Assembly: GCF_013306565.1 (NCBI RefSeq) | Contig: NZ_PZPO01000001.1 | Location: 186,001-250,000 of the forward strand | Direction: 5' to 3' | Length of the DNA: 64,000 nucleotides | From: Hyphomicrobium sulfonivorans | Lineage (GTDB): Bacteria > Pseudomonadota > Alphaproteobacteria > Rhizobiales > Hyphomicrobiaceae | Shown: positions 26,205 through 35,567 of the stretch, one piece after another | How the letters are laid out: the number at the start of each line of letters is the position of its first letter | Position numbering within the stretch: the stretch's first letter is position 1 | Made by a program: the position numbers and the translations under genes | The notes under the pieces: model-generated | What the model was told of the DNA's origin: nothing | Seen by the model: only the letters and a program-made list of their open reading frames with translations | Databases searched by the model: none

Positions 26205-26561
26205 TTAGCCCGCCTTGCGAGCCTTACGGGCGGCGTAGCGGGCGTCGCGATCCTTCTTGCGCTGCGCCTCAAGCTCAACCTGCTCGTCGATTTCCCGCGC
26301 CAGGCGCGCTTCGTTCTCTAGGCGCGCGGCCAGTTCGTCGGCCGCAACTTGTGCAGCTTGCCGCTCCTGTTCGACACGGCGTGCCTCTGCCCGCTCGGCG
26401 GCTAGCCTCTGCCGTTCCGCCGCCGCCAGGGCACGCGCCGCCCTTTGTTCTGCGACTGCCGGATCTTCTGCTCGTGCGCGGAATCGGGCCAACGTGGCGC
26501 TTTTGGCGGCTTCGGATGTGGCCTGCCGGTCGTTGAAATTCGGGTTCTTGAAGGCTTTCAT
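26205..26561 (-). CDS. DUF6481 family protein
   Basis: A 118-residue protein beginning MKAFKNPNFNDRQATSEAAK, the conserved opening of DUF6481 proteins of alphaproteobacteria. The rest is a continuous charged helix dominated by Ala, Arg and Glu, certainly coiled coil, with a lysine/arginine-rich end. GGAG lies just before ATG at 26561. Function unknown. The gene is divergent from the next gene, with 460 bp between them. Confidence 0.82.
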   Translation of the reverse strand: MKAFKNPNFNDRQATSEAAKSATLARFRARAEDPAVAEQRAARALAAAERQRLAAERAEARRVEQERQAAQVAADELAARLENEARLAREIDEQVELEAQRKKDRDARYAARKARKAG

Positions 26562-27021
26562 CTTGCTCCAGTCATTTGGTTCAGTTTGCTGCCCCGAACA
26601 CGGCGCTTCCATCTTGGGGAAACAGCTGGCGACTGCTTAGCACGGAACGCGCCACCTCGCGAAATGCGTCAGATGTCACCCTTCCCTTATCCATCTCGGG
26701 ACTAGGACACCCGGTACGGCTTGCGATAGGCGTCGCGTCATGAGCTTGGGGTGGCGAAGGGCAGAACCTCAGGCTGTGCTTTGACGCGTTGCGCGCCGCC
26801 TACGTGCTCTGCGCACAGAGAAGAAGCTTGCCGACACAAAAACGCCGGCGGCGATATCCGGTCGTCGGGGCACGCCGTCAGAGGACCAGATATCGATCTT
26901 CTCGGCGCGGATGGGCTCAATCGCGTTGCGGAAAACATCTGTTCAGGCAACAGTCCGTTACTTGGCAACCGCCAAGCACTCGACTAGCGTCCGAGCAGAT
27001 TTGTTCTTACGGGGGGGTGCG
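26562..27021. other. Intergenic region, nothing recognised
   Basis: About 460 bp between the divergent DUF6481 gene and the small secreted protein gene. Several short open frames exist but none has a ribosome binding site or recognisable sequence. Confidence 0.4.
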
Positions 27022-27321
27022 ATGCAGGTCTTCAAGTCAGGTTTCGTGGCCGCGGTTATGGTGTGCGCACTTTCGGCGATGGCTCAGGCGGCCGATTGCA
27101 CCCGGGTCGCAGCCAGTGGCGATAACGTCACCCACGATTTGGCGGTGCTGTTCTCCACAAACGCCCTCAAGAATACGATCGCCGGGCGAGGGCTTGTAGG
27201 AAAGGGGCCAGTGAAGACCACCTGCAAATCAGGCTCGGCAATGATCGAGTGTCATTCCTCGCAGATGGCCTGCAAGGGCGGAACGCCCGCGACCTGCTTG
27301 GGCCCCTGGCTATGCTTCTGA
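27022..27321 (+). CDS. Small secreted cysteine-rich protein
   Basis: A 99-residue protein with a clear signal peptide (MQVFKSGFVAAVMVCALSAM, cleaved after AQA). The mature domain of about 77 residues has six cysteines spaced as in a disulfide-bonded module (DCTRV, TTCKSG, IECHS, MACKGG, ATCLG, LCF). ATG at 27022 follows a run of G residues. No family recognised. It sits upstream of the giant cysteine-rich protein gene, but 600 bp of non-coding and relic sequence lie between them. Confidence 0.65.
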   Translation: MQVFKSGFVAAVMVCALSAMAQAADCTRVAASGDNVTHDLAVLFSTNALKNTIAGRGLVGKGPVKTTCKSGSAMIECHSSQMACKGGTPATCLGPWLCF

Positions 27322-27926
27322 ACTAGGCTAACTTTGATCGGACTGCACCGGCGCTCGCCGTGCCGCATGATGGCATTTTTTCAGAACCTGAAGCGACGTG
27401 ATACGGGCCGGTGATCTTGTTAATCGTCCCACCGGCCACCTATTACGCTTCACGTCGTCTGCAATGCTCTCGACCTCATCTATTACTCGGCAGCGTAAAG
27501 CTGGGTTTCAAGGACGCCGCGCTAGGAAAGCGTTCTGTTTGAAAACGCCTATGTCCTGCTGTCACTCGCATCGACGACGCGAATGCCGTTGCGCCGCGTG
27601 AGATCACCCTGACCGCCGATGTTGTTCACTGCGAACTGAAACCGACGTTGGAACGTCGCTTGCCGCGGCAAAATTTCGTCGTTGAAGCCGTCCTGGCGGA
27701 GCCGTGGATTCACGCCAAACCCGGCTCGCCCCAAGCACAACCACGCCGCGCAACTTTCATCACATGACTGATATTTCGTGATTAAACACCATGCATTTTC
27801 CCGCCGCATGGTACCCGTTCTAATTTTTCAGACTCCCCTGCACCTCATCCGAACGGTTGAGGCATCACGCCTGCAAACCTGAGAAGATCGCAGACAGTGA
27901 GATGCCATGTCTGGCGGAGGGGTGGA
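27322..27926. other. Intergenic region containing a gene relic
   Basis: About 600 bp. It holds the amidohydrolase relic listed separately and otherwise no supported gene. Open frames here lack ribosome binding sites and overlap the relic in the wrong frame. Confidence 0.55.
27498..27570 (+). pseudogene. Relic of an amidohydrolase gene 3' end
   Basis: This 73-bp stretch aligns with 1189-1260, the 3' end of the amidohydrolase gene at the left of the window. The core AAAGCGTTCTGTTTGAAAA is identical and most of the flanks match. One extra base relative to the intact gene breaks the frame, and the 5' part of the gene is missing. It is the remnant of a second copy or a diverged paralogue. Confidence 0.75.
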
Positions 27927-30900
27927 ATGCACGTGTTCCGATGGATTGCTCCCGTTGGAGCCGCGATCGTAGTCGCATTTTCAACTCTCGTGATGAGTGA
28001 AAGCTCCCCCGCCGAAACCGTGGACGCTGCTCAGCCCACTGCCGCGATAAGGGCAGGCGATGTTGCCGTCACCGGCTTCTCGGGCACGGTGCTGGCCAGC
28101 GATAAGCTGCCTCCAGGTGTTGATCCCCTGGATCGAACCTTCATCGACGTAAGCGCGCCATCCTTGCGCATCTTCGATGCATCGAGCCTGAGCGGCGCTC
28201 TTGCGGGCCAGCTGGTCAATGCGCCATTGCGATTGGCCGTGCCAGCCAAGGACATCGGCCAGGTCTTCGCGCTGGCAATCGATCCGAGCGACAACGGCGG
28301 GCCGCCGCGCATCTTTGCGGCAGCAACGTCCGCCTTCGGCTTGCGCATCGTTGGCGCAGGCCGCGCCGCCGACGGACACCCGAACCGTTTGAAGGCTGGC
28401 ACGCCCGACGCGACCTTCATGGAGGGACAGTTCGGCAGCCTATCCAGCAATAGCCCTGGAGCTATCTACAAGATCGACGGCGCAACTGGGGCTGTCTCGT
28501 TGTTAGCCGACACCGCTTTTTCCGGCATCCCCAATACGGGACCAGGCATCGGCGGATTGGCGTACGATTCCAAAACACGCACGCTCTACGCGTCTGACCT
28601 CGACACCGGCCTGATCCATCGCTTCAGCCTTGAATACAACGCCGCCGATCTCGGACAATACGACCACGGCGTTACCGGACTGCGCGCGGCTGGCAAGGAA
28701 GCGGTGTCAGACGATGGCAAGCGCCTTGAAATCATGAGCGACGCGTTCAAGGCCGACGATCCCACAACGTGGGGCTTCACCCAGACCGCGCGTCGCATCG
28801 ATGCACTGGCCGTGCACGACGGTCGCCTCTATTACGCCGTCGCTGAAGGCCCTGAGATATGGTCGATCGGCCTCAGCGGCGGCGCTTTCCTCAGCGACCC
28901 GAGGCTTGAGGTTGCGCTCAATGCGGCCAAGCCGTTTCCCGTCACCAGCATCGCCTTTGACGCCACCGGCCAGATGTTGCTCGCGCAACGCAGCCCCGTT
29001 CAGAACCCCTATGATTACGGCGGCTTCACCGAACCCGGCGCGCAGGTGCTGCGATATGTGCCGGAGACACCGGACGATCCAAGCACACCCGGACTGTGGA
29101 GCAAGGATCCCGCTATCTACGCCATCGGCACCGCCGATGACAGCAATGCAGGCAGCGGCGGCGTCAGCCTGCAATACGGCTACAAACCCGACGGCTTTCT
29201 TGACCTCAACACCTGCTCCGCCACCGTGGCGGCCACCGGCGACACGCTTGCAGGTATCGCCAGCGGCGTACAGTTCAACGCCTTGGAGTTGGTGCGCCCG
29301 GCGAACGTGCCACCGACGCAAAGCGCGTTCATCGATTACAGCACCGGGCAGGACGAACCTACCATTCGCGGTCATGTCGGCAACGTCGCGGCGGTGTTGC
29401 TCTGTGGCGTCGACGCTGGGTTTCCACCCATCGCGGAGGGCGGACCACCCGTCGAGGGCGGTGGCGCATTCCCTCCGGTTGCAGAAGGCGGCATCGCCGG
29501 AGGTGGCATCGCCGGAGGTGGCGGAACATTCCCACCCGTCGATGACGGCGGCGCAGGCGGCGAGACCTTCCCACCCGTTGAGGGCGGCGGCGGCACGACG
29601 GACCCTAACGCTGCAAACCTTGCACCCACCAAAACCCAGACCTGCAAACTGGTCGCGGCTGACAAGGCTGAGTGCGAATACCTCATCAACCTCGCCAACA
29701 CGTCGCAAGTGCCGTTCGTTGCCAACGACGTGATCTTCGAGGACCGCTTTTCGGTTGCACCGCAATCGTTCGATATCGGCTTTTCAGCCAACAAGACGGC
29801 AACGGGATTCACGACAGAGCCGAACACCTTCGGGGCGACGACGATCCCGCCTGGCCCGCAGAACTTCAGCAATCAGATCAAGGCAACCTTTGCCGTGCCG
29901 CCCGGCGGCCTCACGGTCGAAAACTGCATTACCGTGAAGCCCGGCAAGGGCGGCGAACCCGCAAGACCGGATTTCAAGGGGGCGGAAACCCAGACACCGC
30001 TGCCCGATCTGCCTGCGAGCACTACGAATGGGCTCGACCGCGCCATTGCCATAACGGGCGAGCCCAAGTGCAGGCAGCGGGGTGACCTGCGCGACTGTAA
30101 ATGGATCGTAACCATCTCCAACCCTGGCACTGCTCCGAGCGGTGCCTCGTTCTCGGTGACGACATCGATTCCGAACGTCGGCATGGGAAGCAGCGCTGGC
30201 GTTGCGACCAGCAGCGAGGGCAGCACCACATTCTTCAGCACGTCTGTCGGCCTGCCGCCGAAGCGGCAAATGCGTTTTGAGGTCAGTGGTACCTTCCCGG
30301 CCGAGCCGGCAACTCCCATCACAGCCACGGCAAGCGTCGCGTCGCAGAACATTGCTGACGTCAATCCAGCGAACAACACCGCGCAAGCCGCTGCCGGCAC
30401 GGATGCGGCGGAAGTGGTTGCATCAAACGGAGTAACCACGGAGGACGCCAATCCCGACGATAACACGTCGTGCATCGCGTGGAATTCCAACACGCCCGAC
30501 GATCAGGGCACGCCAACGAACGAGCCGACGCTTCCCCCACCCGTTGTGGACGAGCAGCCCGAGCCATCAAAGGCCGGACAGCTCGCCCTGCTGAAAACCG
30601 GCGTCGCCTGCCAGGCCAAGAAGGCCTGCACGTTCATGTTCGCGATCAAGAACACATCGGCCAACGACTTCGACGGCGACGTTGAGTTCGACGATTTCAT
30701 CACCGGCGATGGCGCCATCTTCGGAGCAACGGCGATCACGCCAGCGCCGGCCGCGCCATGGTCCTGCGCCAAGAACGGACAAGGCTTCAAGTGCGCGGCG
30801 AAACTGAAGATCGCGGCCAATGGCGCCGCACCGCCGTTGAGCCTCATGTTCGATCTCGGCCCCGGCATTGGCGCCGTGAAGGAAGTGAAGAACTGCGCCA

Positions 30901-33900
30901 CGTTGAAGGGTGCTGCGGCTGCATCGTGCGCCACGCTCCCGCTTGAACCGGAGCCGAACCCAGCCGGAGGACAGCCGAAGCTCACCATCACCAAGACGGG
31001 CCCCGCCGAATGCTCCGACCTTGGGGGCTGTAACTTCACCATCGCGATCAAGAACGAAGGCGATGCCCCGTTCAACGGCCCGGTCGTCGTCAACGAGGAA
31101 CTGACGCTCGACGGCAAGGCCGCGCCCGAGGCCGTTCTCGTTCCCAACCAGACCTGGACGTGCACGCCGGGCGGCAATTCCACCTGCACCAGTATTCCGG
31201 CGATGATCATCGGCCCACAGGGGACGGCGACGCTGAGACTACGCACCGTCTTCAGTAAGCCGACCGGCGCCAAGGTGATGCAGAACTGCGCCAGCGTTGT
31301 TGGCGCGGCGGCGAAGTCGTGCGTCTCCGTCAATCTTCTTGAGGGCCCCAAGCTCGTTCTGAGGAAGGAGCGCGTCGACGGCGTTTGCGATCCCACCTGC
31401 ACGTTCCGCATCACGGCCACGAACGTTGGCAATCAGACGATCAAGGGGCCGATCAAGATCGTCGACTTCCCCAGAAACATAAAGAACGACTTCGGCCTCA
31501 CGGATATCAAGGCCGAAGTTGTCTCCGCGACTATGGTCGCCTCGGTGGCCAAGGTCTCATGCAACAAGCCAGGAAACATCTGGTGCGATATCAACTCTGA
31601 CCTGCCGCCCGGGGTTTCGACGACATTCGACCTGACGACGACGGTCGGTCTCATGGAATTCACCGGCGAGAACTGCGTGCTGCCTCGAGACCAGATCGCC
31701 GGCAAGGTGCCGGCAGTCTGCACCGCGATGTCGGGCCAGCGAGCTGCAGGACCCAATCTCGCCATCGAGAAGCGCAACTTCGGCACGTCGAAACAAGGCG
31801 TGGACCACTGCGAGCTGAAGGGGGAATGCCTCTTCATCATCCGGGTCACAAACACCGGGAAGAGCGATTTCGTCGGGCCTATCAAAATAAACGACACCAT
31901 CTCACTCGGCGCGCCGGAACTCCTCCAGGAGGGGCCGGGCGGCAACGTGGGATGGAACTGCACGAAGGCTGGGGCGGGCGGCATTGGCGCCGCCTCTATC
32001 GACTGCACCATCCCAGGCGCACCCAACCCGCTCAAACCGGGCACATTCGTCCCCTTAGCCCCTGGCAAGTTCATCGAGCTTGGAATTTCCGTAAAGCCCG
32101 GAAAGAGCTGGAAAGACAGCAACATTCTCAAGAACTGCGCGGAGCTTGTTGACGCGCCGCCCAACATGGGCCCGATCAAGAGCTGCGCCTCGCAGAAGCT
32201 CGATCCGTTCAAGGTGAAGGTTACAAAAACCGGCGACCAGTCATGTCAGCCCGGTAGCCAATGCCGCTTCGAACTCGACATTTTCAACGACGAGCAGATC
32301 GTCCACGATGATCCCGTGACCGTGACGGATAAACTGTCGGGACTATCGTCGGCGCAGATCGTATCCATCACTCCGGCAGCTGGCGCCGATCCATTCCCGT
32401 GCACGCCCGCACCGACGCATGTCCCGTTTACATGCACGGGCCACATGAATCTGACACCCGGCGAGCACAATAAATACGTCATGATCGTGCGGCTGCCTGC
32501 GGACGCAAACGCGACAGCGTTCTCCAACTGCGCGACGGTGGGTAGCACTGATACGTCAGGTGCTGCATCCGAGCCGGCTTGCCACAGCGTGCAGCTCGCC
32601 CCGCCCGATCAGCCGTTCAGCCTCAAGATCGACAAGACGGGCCCAGCCACCTGCGCACCGGGAAGCGAATGCGCCTTCAATCTCACGCTGACCAATACGG
32701 GACGGGCTGAGCACAAAGGCGCAGTGACGCTCACCGATGGCCTGTCCGGCATCGATTCCATGCCTATCGTGTCGACTGCTCCGTCACTGCCGTGCACACA
32801 GCAGCCGCAGGCCATCCCGTTCAACTGCAGGACCAATGACGACTTCACGGTCCCGGCCGGGGCGTCGCGCAAATTCAGCATCACAGCGCGTGTTCCGCGC
32901 AGCGCCGACACGTTCACGAATTGCGCGTTCGTCGCCGGTGGGAAGGCCTCGGCACGGGATGCTGGCCAACCGTCATCGTCATGCGTGACGGTGAGATCGC
33001 CTGAAAAAGCCGAACCAACCAAGCCAGAATGCAAGGGCGGAATGATACTGACGGACGACGGCCTTTGCGCCTGTCCTTCTGGCACAACGTGGAACGGCCG
33101 CAATTGCATCACGCGCGATCCAACGCCTCCACCCGTGTGCAAGGGCGCGCGCCCCATTGGCGTGTTCCCGAACTGCTGCCCGCGCGGTACGCACTTCGAG
33201 CGCGGCGCCTGCCGTCCCGACAAGGACAACACCGGTAAAAACGACGGTGGCGCAAGCGGCGTCATTCTCCCGCCGACGGTTTGCGACGGCGCACGCCCGA
33301 TCGGCAACTGGCCGAACTGCTGTCCGCGCGGCACACACTTCCGCCGTGGCGCCTGCCGTCCCGACAAGCCTGATGACGGCAAGCCGGACGGTGGTGCAAG
33401 CGGCGTCAAGCTGCCGGTCTGCGAAGGCGCACGACCGATCGGCAACTGGCCGAACTGCTGTCCACGCGGTACGCACTTCCGCCGTGGCGCCTGCCGTCCC
33501 GACAAACCTGATGACGGCAAGCCGGATGGTGGCGCAAGCGGCATCAAGCTGCCGGTCTGCGAAGGCGCACGACCGATCGGCAACTGGCCGAACTGCTGTC
33601 CGCGTGGAACACACTTCCGCCGCGGTGCATGCCGTCCTGACAAGCCTGATGACGCTGGAAAAGACGGCGGCGGTTCAAGTGGCACCAAACCCGGCTGTCC
33701 GATGGGCATGACCGGCACGCCACCGAACTGTTGCCCGCCCGGAACTCGCTTTCAGAATGGCACGTGTGTGAAGCCGACGATCAAGTGCCCGCCCGGCACA
33801 CACTTGTCGCGCTCGGGGCAATGCGTGCCCAACGCAGAGCCCACGCCGACGCCTTCCAAGGCAGAGGAGCCGAAGAAGGCCAGATGCACCGGTGGTAGCC

Positions 33901-34019
33901 GCGGGACGCCGCCCAATTGCTACTGCGTCCCACCATCGAAATTCCTAGGCGGGCGGTGCCGCTATATTCCCAACCCTGGACCTCCCAAGAACGACAGCGA
34001 CAAGATTATCGTGAGGTGA
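27927..34019 (+). CDS. Giant secreted multi-repeat protein
   Basis: A 2030-residue exported protein. ATG at 27927 follows GGAGG at six bases and a signal peptide (FRWIAPVGAAIVVAFSTLVM). Residues about 45-490 look like a beta-propeller with sequences such as GIGGLAYDSKTRTLYASDLD. A Gly/Pro linker with repeated FPPV (about 505-560) follows. Then come eight DUF11-like Ig-type repeats (about 565-1690), each starting with a K-T-G or similar strand, a Cys-x-x-x-Cys-type start and an N-C-A end. The tail is cysteine-rich, with four units of GARPIG..PNCCPRGTHF, three of them spaced exactly 46 residues apart. There is no LPxTG, autotransporter or obvious anchor. It is probably a surface or matrix protein; no function can be assigned. 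Confidence 0.85.
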   Translation: MHVFRWIAPVGAAIVVAFSTLVMSESSPAETVDAAQPTAAIRAGDVAVTGFSGTVLASDKLPPGVDPLDRTFIDVSAPSLRIFDASSLSGALAGQLVNAPLRLAVPAKDIGQVFALAIDPSDNGGPPRIFAAATSAFGLRIVGAGRAADGHPNRLKAGTPDATFMEGQFGSLSSNSPGAIYKIDGATGAVSLLADTAFSGIPNTGPGIGGLAYDSKTRTLYASDLDTGLIHRFSLEYNAADLGQYDHGVTGLRAAGKEAVSDDGKRLEIMSDAFKADDPTTWGFTQTARRIDALAVHDGRLYYAVAEGPEIWSIGLSGGAFLSDPRLEVALNAAKPFPVTSIAFDATGQMLLAQRSPVQNPYDYGGFTEPGAQVLRYVPETPDDPSTPGLWSKDPAIYAIGTADDSNAGSGGVSLQYGYKPDGFLDLNTCSATVAATGDTLAGIASGVQFNALELVRPANVPPTQSAFIDYSTGQDEPTIRGHVGNVAAVLLCGVDAGFPPIAEGGPPVEGGGAFPPVAEGGIAGGGIAGGGGTFPPVDDGGAGGETFPPVEGGGGTTDPNAANLAPTKTQTCKLVAADKAECEYLINLANTSQVPFVANDVIFEDRFSVAPQSFDIGFSANKTATGFTTEPNTFGATTIPPGPQNFSNQIKATFAVPPGGLTVENCITVKPGKGGEPARPDFKGAETQTPLPDLPASTTNGLDRAIAITGEPKCRQRGDLRDCKWIVTISNPGTAPSGASFSVTTSIPNVGMGSSAGVATSSEGSTTFFSTSVGLPPKRQMRFEVSGTFPAEPATPITATASVASQNIADVNPANNTAQAAAGTDAAEVVASNGVTTEDANPDDNTSCIAWNSNTPDDQGTPTNEPTLPPPVVDEQPEPSKAGQLALLKTGVACQAKKACTFMFAIKNTSANDFDGDVEFDDFITGDGAIFGATAITPAPAAPWSCAKNGQGFKCAAKLKIAANGAAPPLSLMFDLGPGIGAVKEVKNCATLKGAAAASCATLPLEPEPNPAGGQPKLTITKTGPAECSDLGGCNFTIAIKNEGDAPFNGPVVVNEELTLDGKAAPEAVLVPNQTWTCTPGGNSTCTSIPAMIIGPQGTATLRLRTVFSKPTGAKVMQNCASVVGAAAKSCVSVNLLEGPKLVLRKERVDGVCDPTCTFRITATNVGNQTIKGPIKIVDFPRNIKNDFGLTDIKAEVVSATMVASVAKVSCNKPGNIWCDINSDLPPGVSTTFDLTTTVGLMEFTGENCVLPRDQIAGKVPAVCTAMSGQRAAGPNLAIEKRNFGTSKQGVDHCELKGECLFIIRVTNTGKSDFVGPIKINDTISLGAPELLQEGPGGNVGWNCTKAGAGGIGAASIDCTIPGAPNPLKPGTFVPLAPGKFIELGISVKPGKSWKDSNILKNCAELVDAPPNMGPIKSCASQKLDPFKVKVTKTGDQSCQPGSQCRFELDIFNDEQIVHDDPVTVTDKLSGLSSAQIVSITPAAGADPFPCTPAPTHVPFTCTGHMNLTPGEHNKYVMIVRLPADANATAFSNCATVGSTDTSGAASEPACHSVQLAPPDQPFSLKIDKTGPATCAPGSECAFNLTLTNTGRAEHKGAVTLTDGLSGIDSMPIVSTAPSLPCTQQPQAIPFNCRTNDDFTVPAGASRKFSITARVPRSADTFTNCAFVAGGKASARDAGQPSSSCVTVRSPEKAEPTKPECKGGMILTDDGLCACPSGTTWNGRNCITRDPTPPPVCKGARPIGVFPNCCPRGTHFERGACRPDKDNTGKNDGGASGVILPPTVCDGARPIGNWPNCCPRGTHFRRGACRPDKPDDGKPDGGASGVKLPVCEGARPIGNWPNCCPRGTHFRRGACRPDKPDDGKPDGGASGIKLPVCEGARPIGNWPNCCPRGTHFRRGACRPDKPDDAGKDGGGSSGTKPGCPMGMTGTPPNCCPPGTRFQNGTCVKPTIKCPPGTHLSRSGQCVPNAEPTPTPSKAEEPKKARCTGGSRGTPPNCYCVPPSKFLGGRCRYIPNPGPPKNDSDKIIVR
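33135..33692 (+). repeat. Tandem repeats of about 138 bp in the giant gene
   Basis: Four in-frame units start at 33135, 33279, 33417 and 33555. The last three are 138 bp apart and nearly identical in DNA; the first is 144 bp and more diverged. Each encodes a cysteine-rich module with GTHFRRGACRPD and a DGGASG linker. The near identity points to recent unit expansion by slippage or recombination. Confidence 0.92.
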
Positions 34020-34030
34020 TCCACCGCAAA

Positions 34031-34070
34031 TCATTGAGCCGCGCGCAGCAATCTCCGCGCGGCTCAATGA
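34031..34070 (+). terminator. Hairpin after the giant gene
   Basis: A perfect 15-bp inverted repeat (TCATTGAGCCGCGCG and its complement) with a 10-nt loop, 12 bp after the stop codon. No T tract follows, so it may protect the mRNA end or work with Rho. Confidence 0.7.
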
Positions 34071-34216
34071 TACGATGGCTTTGCTCAGCTCCGTTGTAAG
34101 GGTCCGCAAAATTCAGCCTTGCGGTACGTGGCCACTGCTGCCATTTCCCTTCTCATCAACTGGTCGGCCATGCGAATATCATCCGGTCCGCACCACTCGC
34201 GATGGGGTTTTGATCC

Positions 34217-34774
34217 GTGCTTCAGGCTTGGCTGTCGATTGGTTTTGTCGTCCTTATCGCCGTTCTTTTGCTCGCATTCATCCTGTGGCGCAGGGACAAT
34301 CACATCGTTGCCTTTACCGCGCTCCTTGTCGGTGTTCCGCTCTGGTTTGCATGGGAGTACGCGCGTCCGACTTGGACCACGGGCATCATCACCGGAACCG
34401 AAGTTCGGCGCAGCGATCCCGATGCCCGCGGCACCACGACCGACGTGCAATATATCTACATGCGCAATCGGTCCGACCGCGGAATGGAGATGACCAACGA
34501 AGATTCCTGGTGGTGGCTGAAGCGAAACAGCGAGCGCATTTTCAATGACGCCAAGACCGCCGACACGCGTCAGACCGAAATGACTGTCATGTGGAACCGG
34601 TGGCGTTCGACGCTCTTCAGCTGGTATCCGAACGTGATCGCCATCGGCCCGGCCGGCTCGTGGCCGTTCTGGTCGCTGCGCACGATCGGCTTCTACGGTG
34701 TCTCCATCGTCCTTTGGCTCACGTACTTCTACGGTTGCTTCTGGTTGACCAGGTCGCGCCCGCCGGAGGAATGA
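34217..34774 (+). CDS. DUF1523 family membrane protein
   Basis: A 185-residue protein with two N-terminal membrane segments (residues about 5-25 and 29-45) and one near the C-terminus (about 155-175). Between them is a DUF1523-type extracytoplasmic domain with TGTEVRRSDPD, then a run of polar strands and NEDSWWWLKRNSERIFNDAK. It starts with GTG at 34217 after GGGG. DUF1523 proteins are found in alphaproteobacteria and have no known function. A small exported protein gene follows after 37 bp, possibly in the same transcript. Confidence 0.78.
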   Translation: MLQAWLSIGFVVLIAVLLLAFILWRRDNHIVAFTALLVGVPLWFAWEYARPTWTTGIITGTEVRRSDPDARGTTTDVQYIYMRNRSDRGMEMTNEDSWWWLKRNSERIFNDAKTADTRQTEMTVMWNRWRSTLFSWYPNVIAIGPAGSWPFWSLRTIGFYGVSIVLWLTYFYGCFWLTRSRPPEE

Positions 34775-34811
34775 GACCCTGGCTCATGCCGTCATCGGTG
34801 AGGTTTTCTCC

Positions 34812-35270
34812 ATGCGTATTGTTCTCGCTGTCATGATTGTTACCGGCCTTGTCAGCGGCCGCGCATTTGCAGCACCGACGGCTTGCGAACTCGTTTCCGC
34901 CGCCGACATGAGCACCGTTCTGGGCAGCGCGGTTGACGCCGTGGCCGACGATCGCGGCGGGCAGACCAAGTGCACCTATGAAACCTCTGGCGGCGAACTC
35001 GGCGCACCCTATGCCGAGGTGCAACTGAACTGGGGCGATGGCGATGCAGGCATGAAAGGTGCCGGCATCATGGAATCGGAACTCGGACCTGCCATGGGGC
35101 ACTTGGCCGGCCTCGGCGACCAGGCCACAACGGTCGGGCCGATGATCCTGATCCGGAGAGGAGATGATCTGATCACGCTTGTGATCTCCGGCATTGCCGA
35201 CAACACGAACGCTGCCAAGCGCATCTACAGTTTGATCGATGCGCGATTGCCCAAGGCTACGACCCCGTGA
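34812..35270 (+). CDS. Exported protein of unknown function
   Basis: A 152-residue protein with a signal peptide (MRIVLAVMIVTGLVSGRAFA). The mature part has one cysteine pair (TACELVS and TKCTYET) and the pattern ELVSAADMSTVLG, reminiscent of DUF3558-type sensors in which a cysteine-containing helix begins 'C.ll....v..ilG'. The family is suggested, not certain. GAGG lies eight bases before ATG. It is probably co-transcribed with the DUF1523 gene. Confidence 0.68.
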   Translation: MRIVLAVMIVTGLVSGRAFAAPTACELVSAADMSTVLGSAVDAVADDRGGQTKCTYETSGGELGAPYAEVQLNWGDGDAGMKGAGIMESELGPAMGHLAGLGDQATTVGPMILIRRGDDLITLVISGIADNTNAAKRIYSLIDARLPKATTP

Positions 35271-35567
35271 CGAGCCTCTAGCGCAGCACGGCTTGTGAAC
35301 GGGCGGCGGGGTCAGCAATCCATGCGATTGCATTTATAGGCACGCGCACTGTGCCTCGAACAATGTTGCAACTAGATAAAACAAACAACGTTCACGGAAC
35401 ATAACCAGCGAACTGCGGTTCGCCCAATGCATTGCGACGTCGCAACGCCGCCATTAGAATCGAACCGACTTCACAAACGACGTCGTCTATTCGAGCCCAA
35501 GCACAACGTTCCGCCGCTATATTTTATCGTCGTTCGAGTATGAAGGCGCATTTGGAGCAGGTATTCC

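Noticed and set aside
27398-27601. 67-residue open frame near the amidohydrolase relic
   Set aside because: It reads the relic in the wrong frame and has no ribosome binding site.
28707-29765. Long minus-strand open frame opposite the giant gene
   Set aside because: It lacks a ribosome binding site and recognisable sequence and mirrors a GC-rich coding region, so it is an antisense shadow.
33135-33692. Regular repeats spaced like a CRISPR array
   Set aside because: The units are 138 bp, in frame and coding, with no short spacer pattern. They are protein repeats of the giant gene.
32609-33718. Minus-strand open frame with repeated PPSGLPSSGLSGRQ-like units
   Set aside because: The repetition comes from the 138-bp repeats of the + strand gene. 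No start signal is present.
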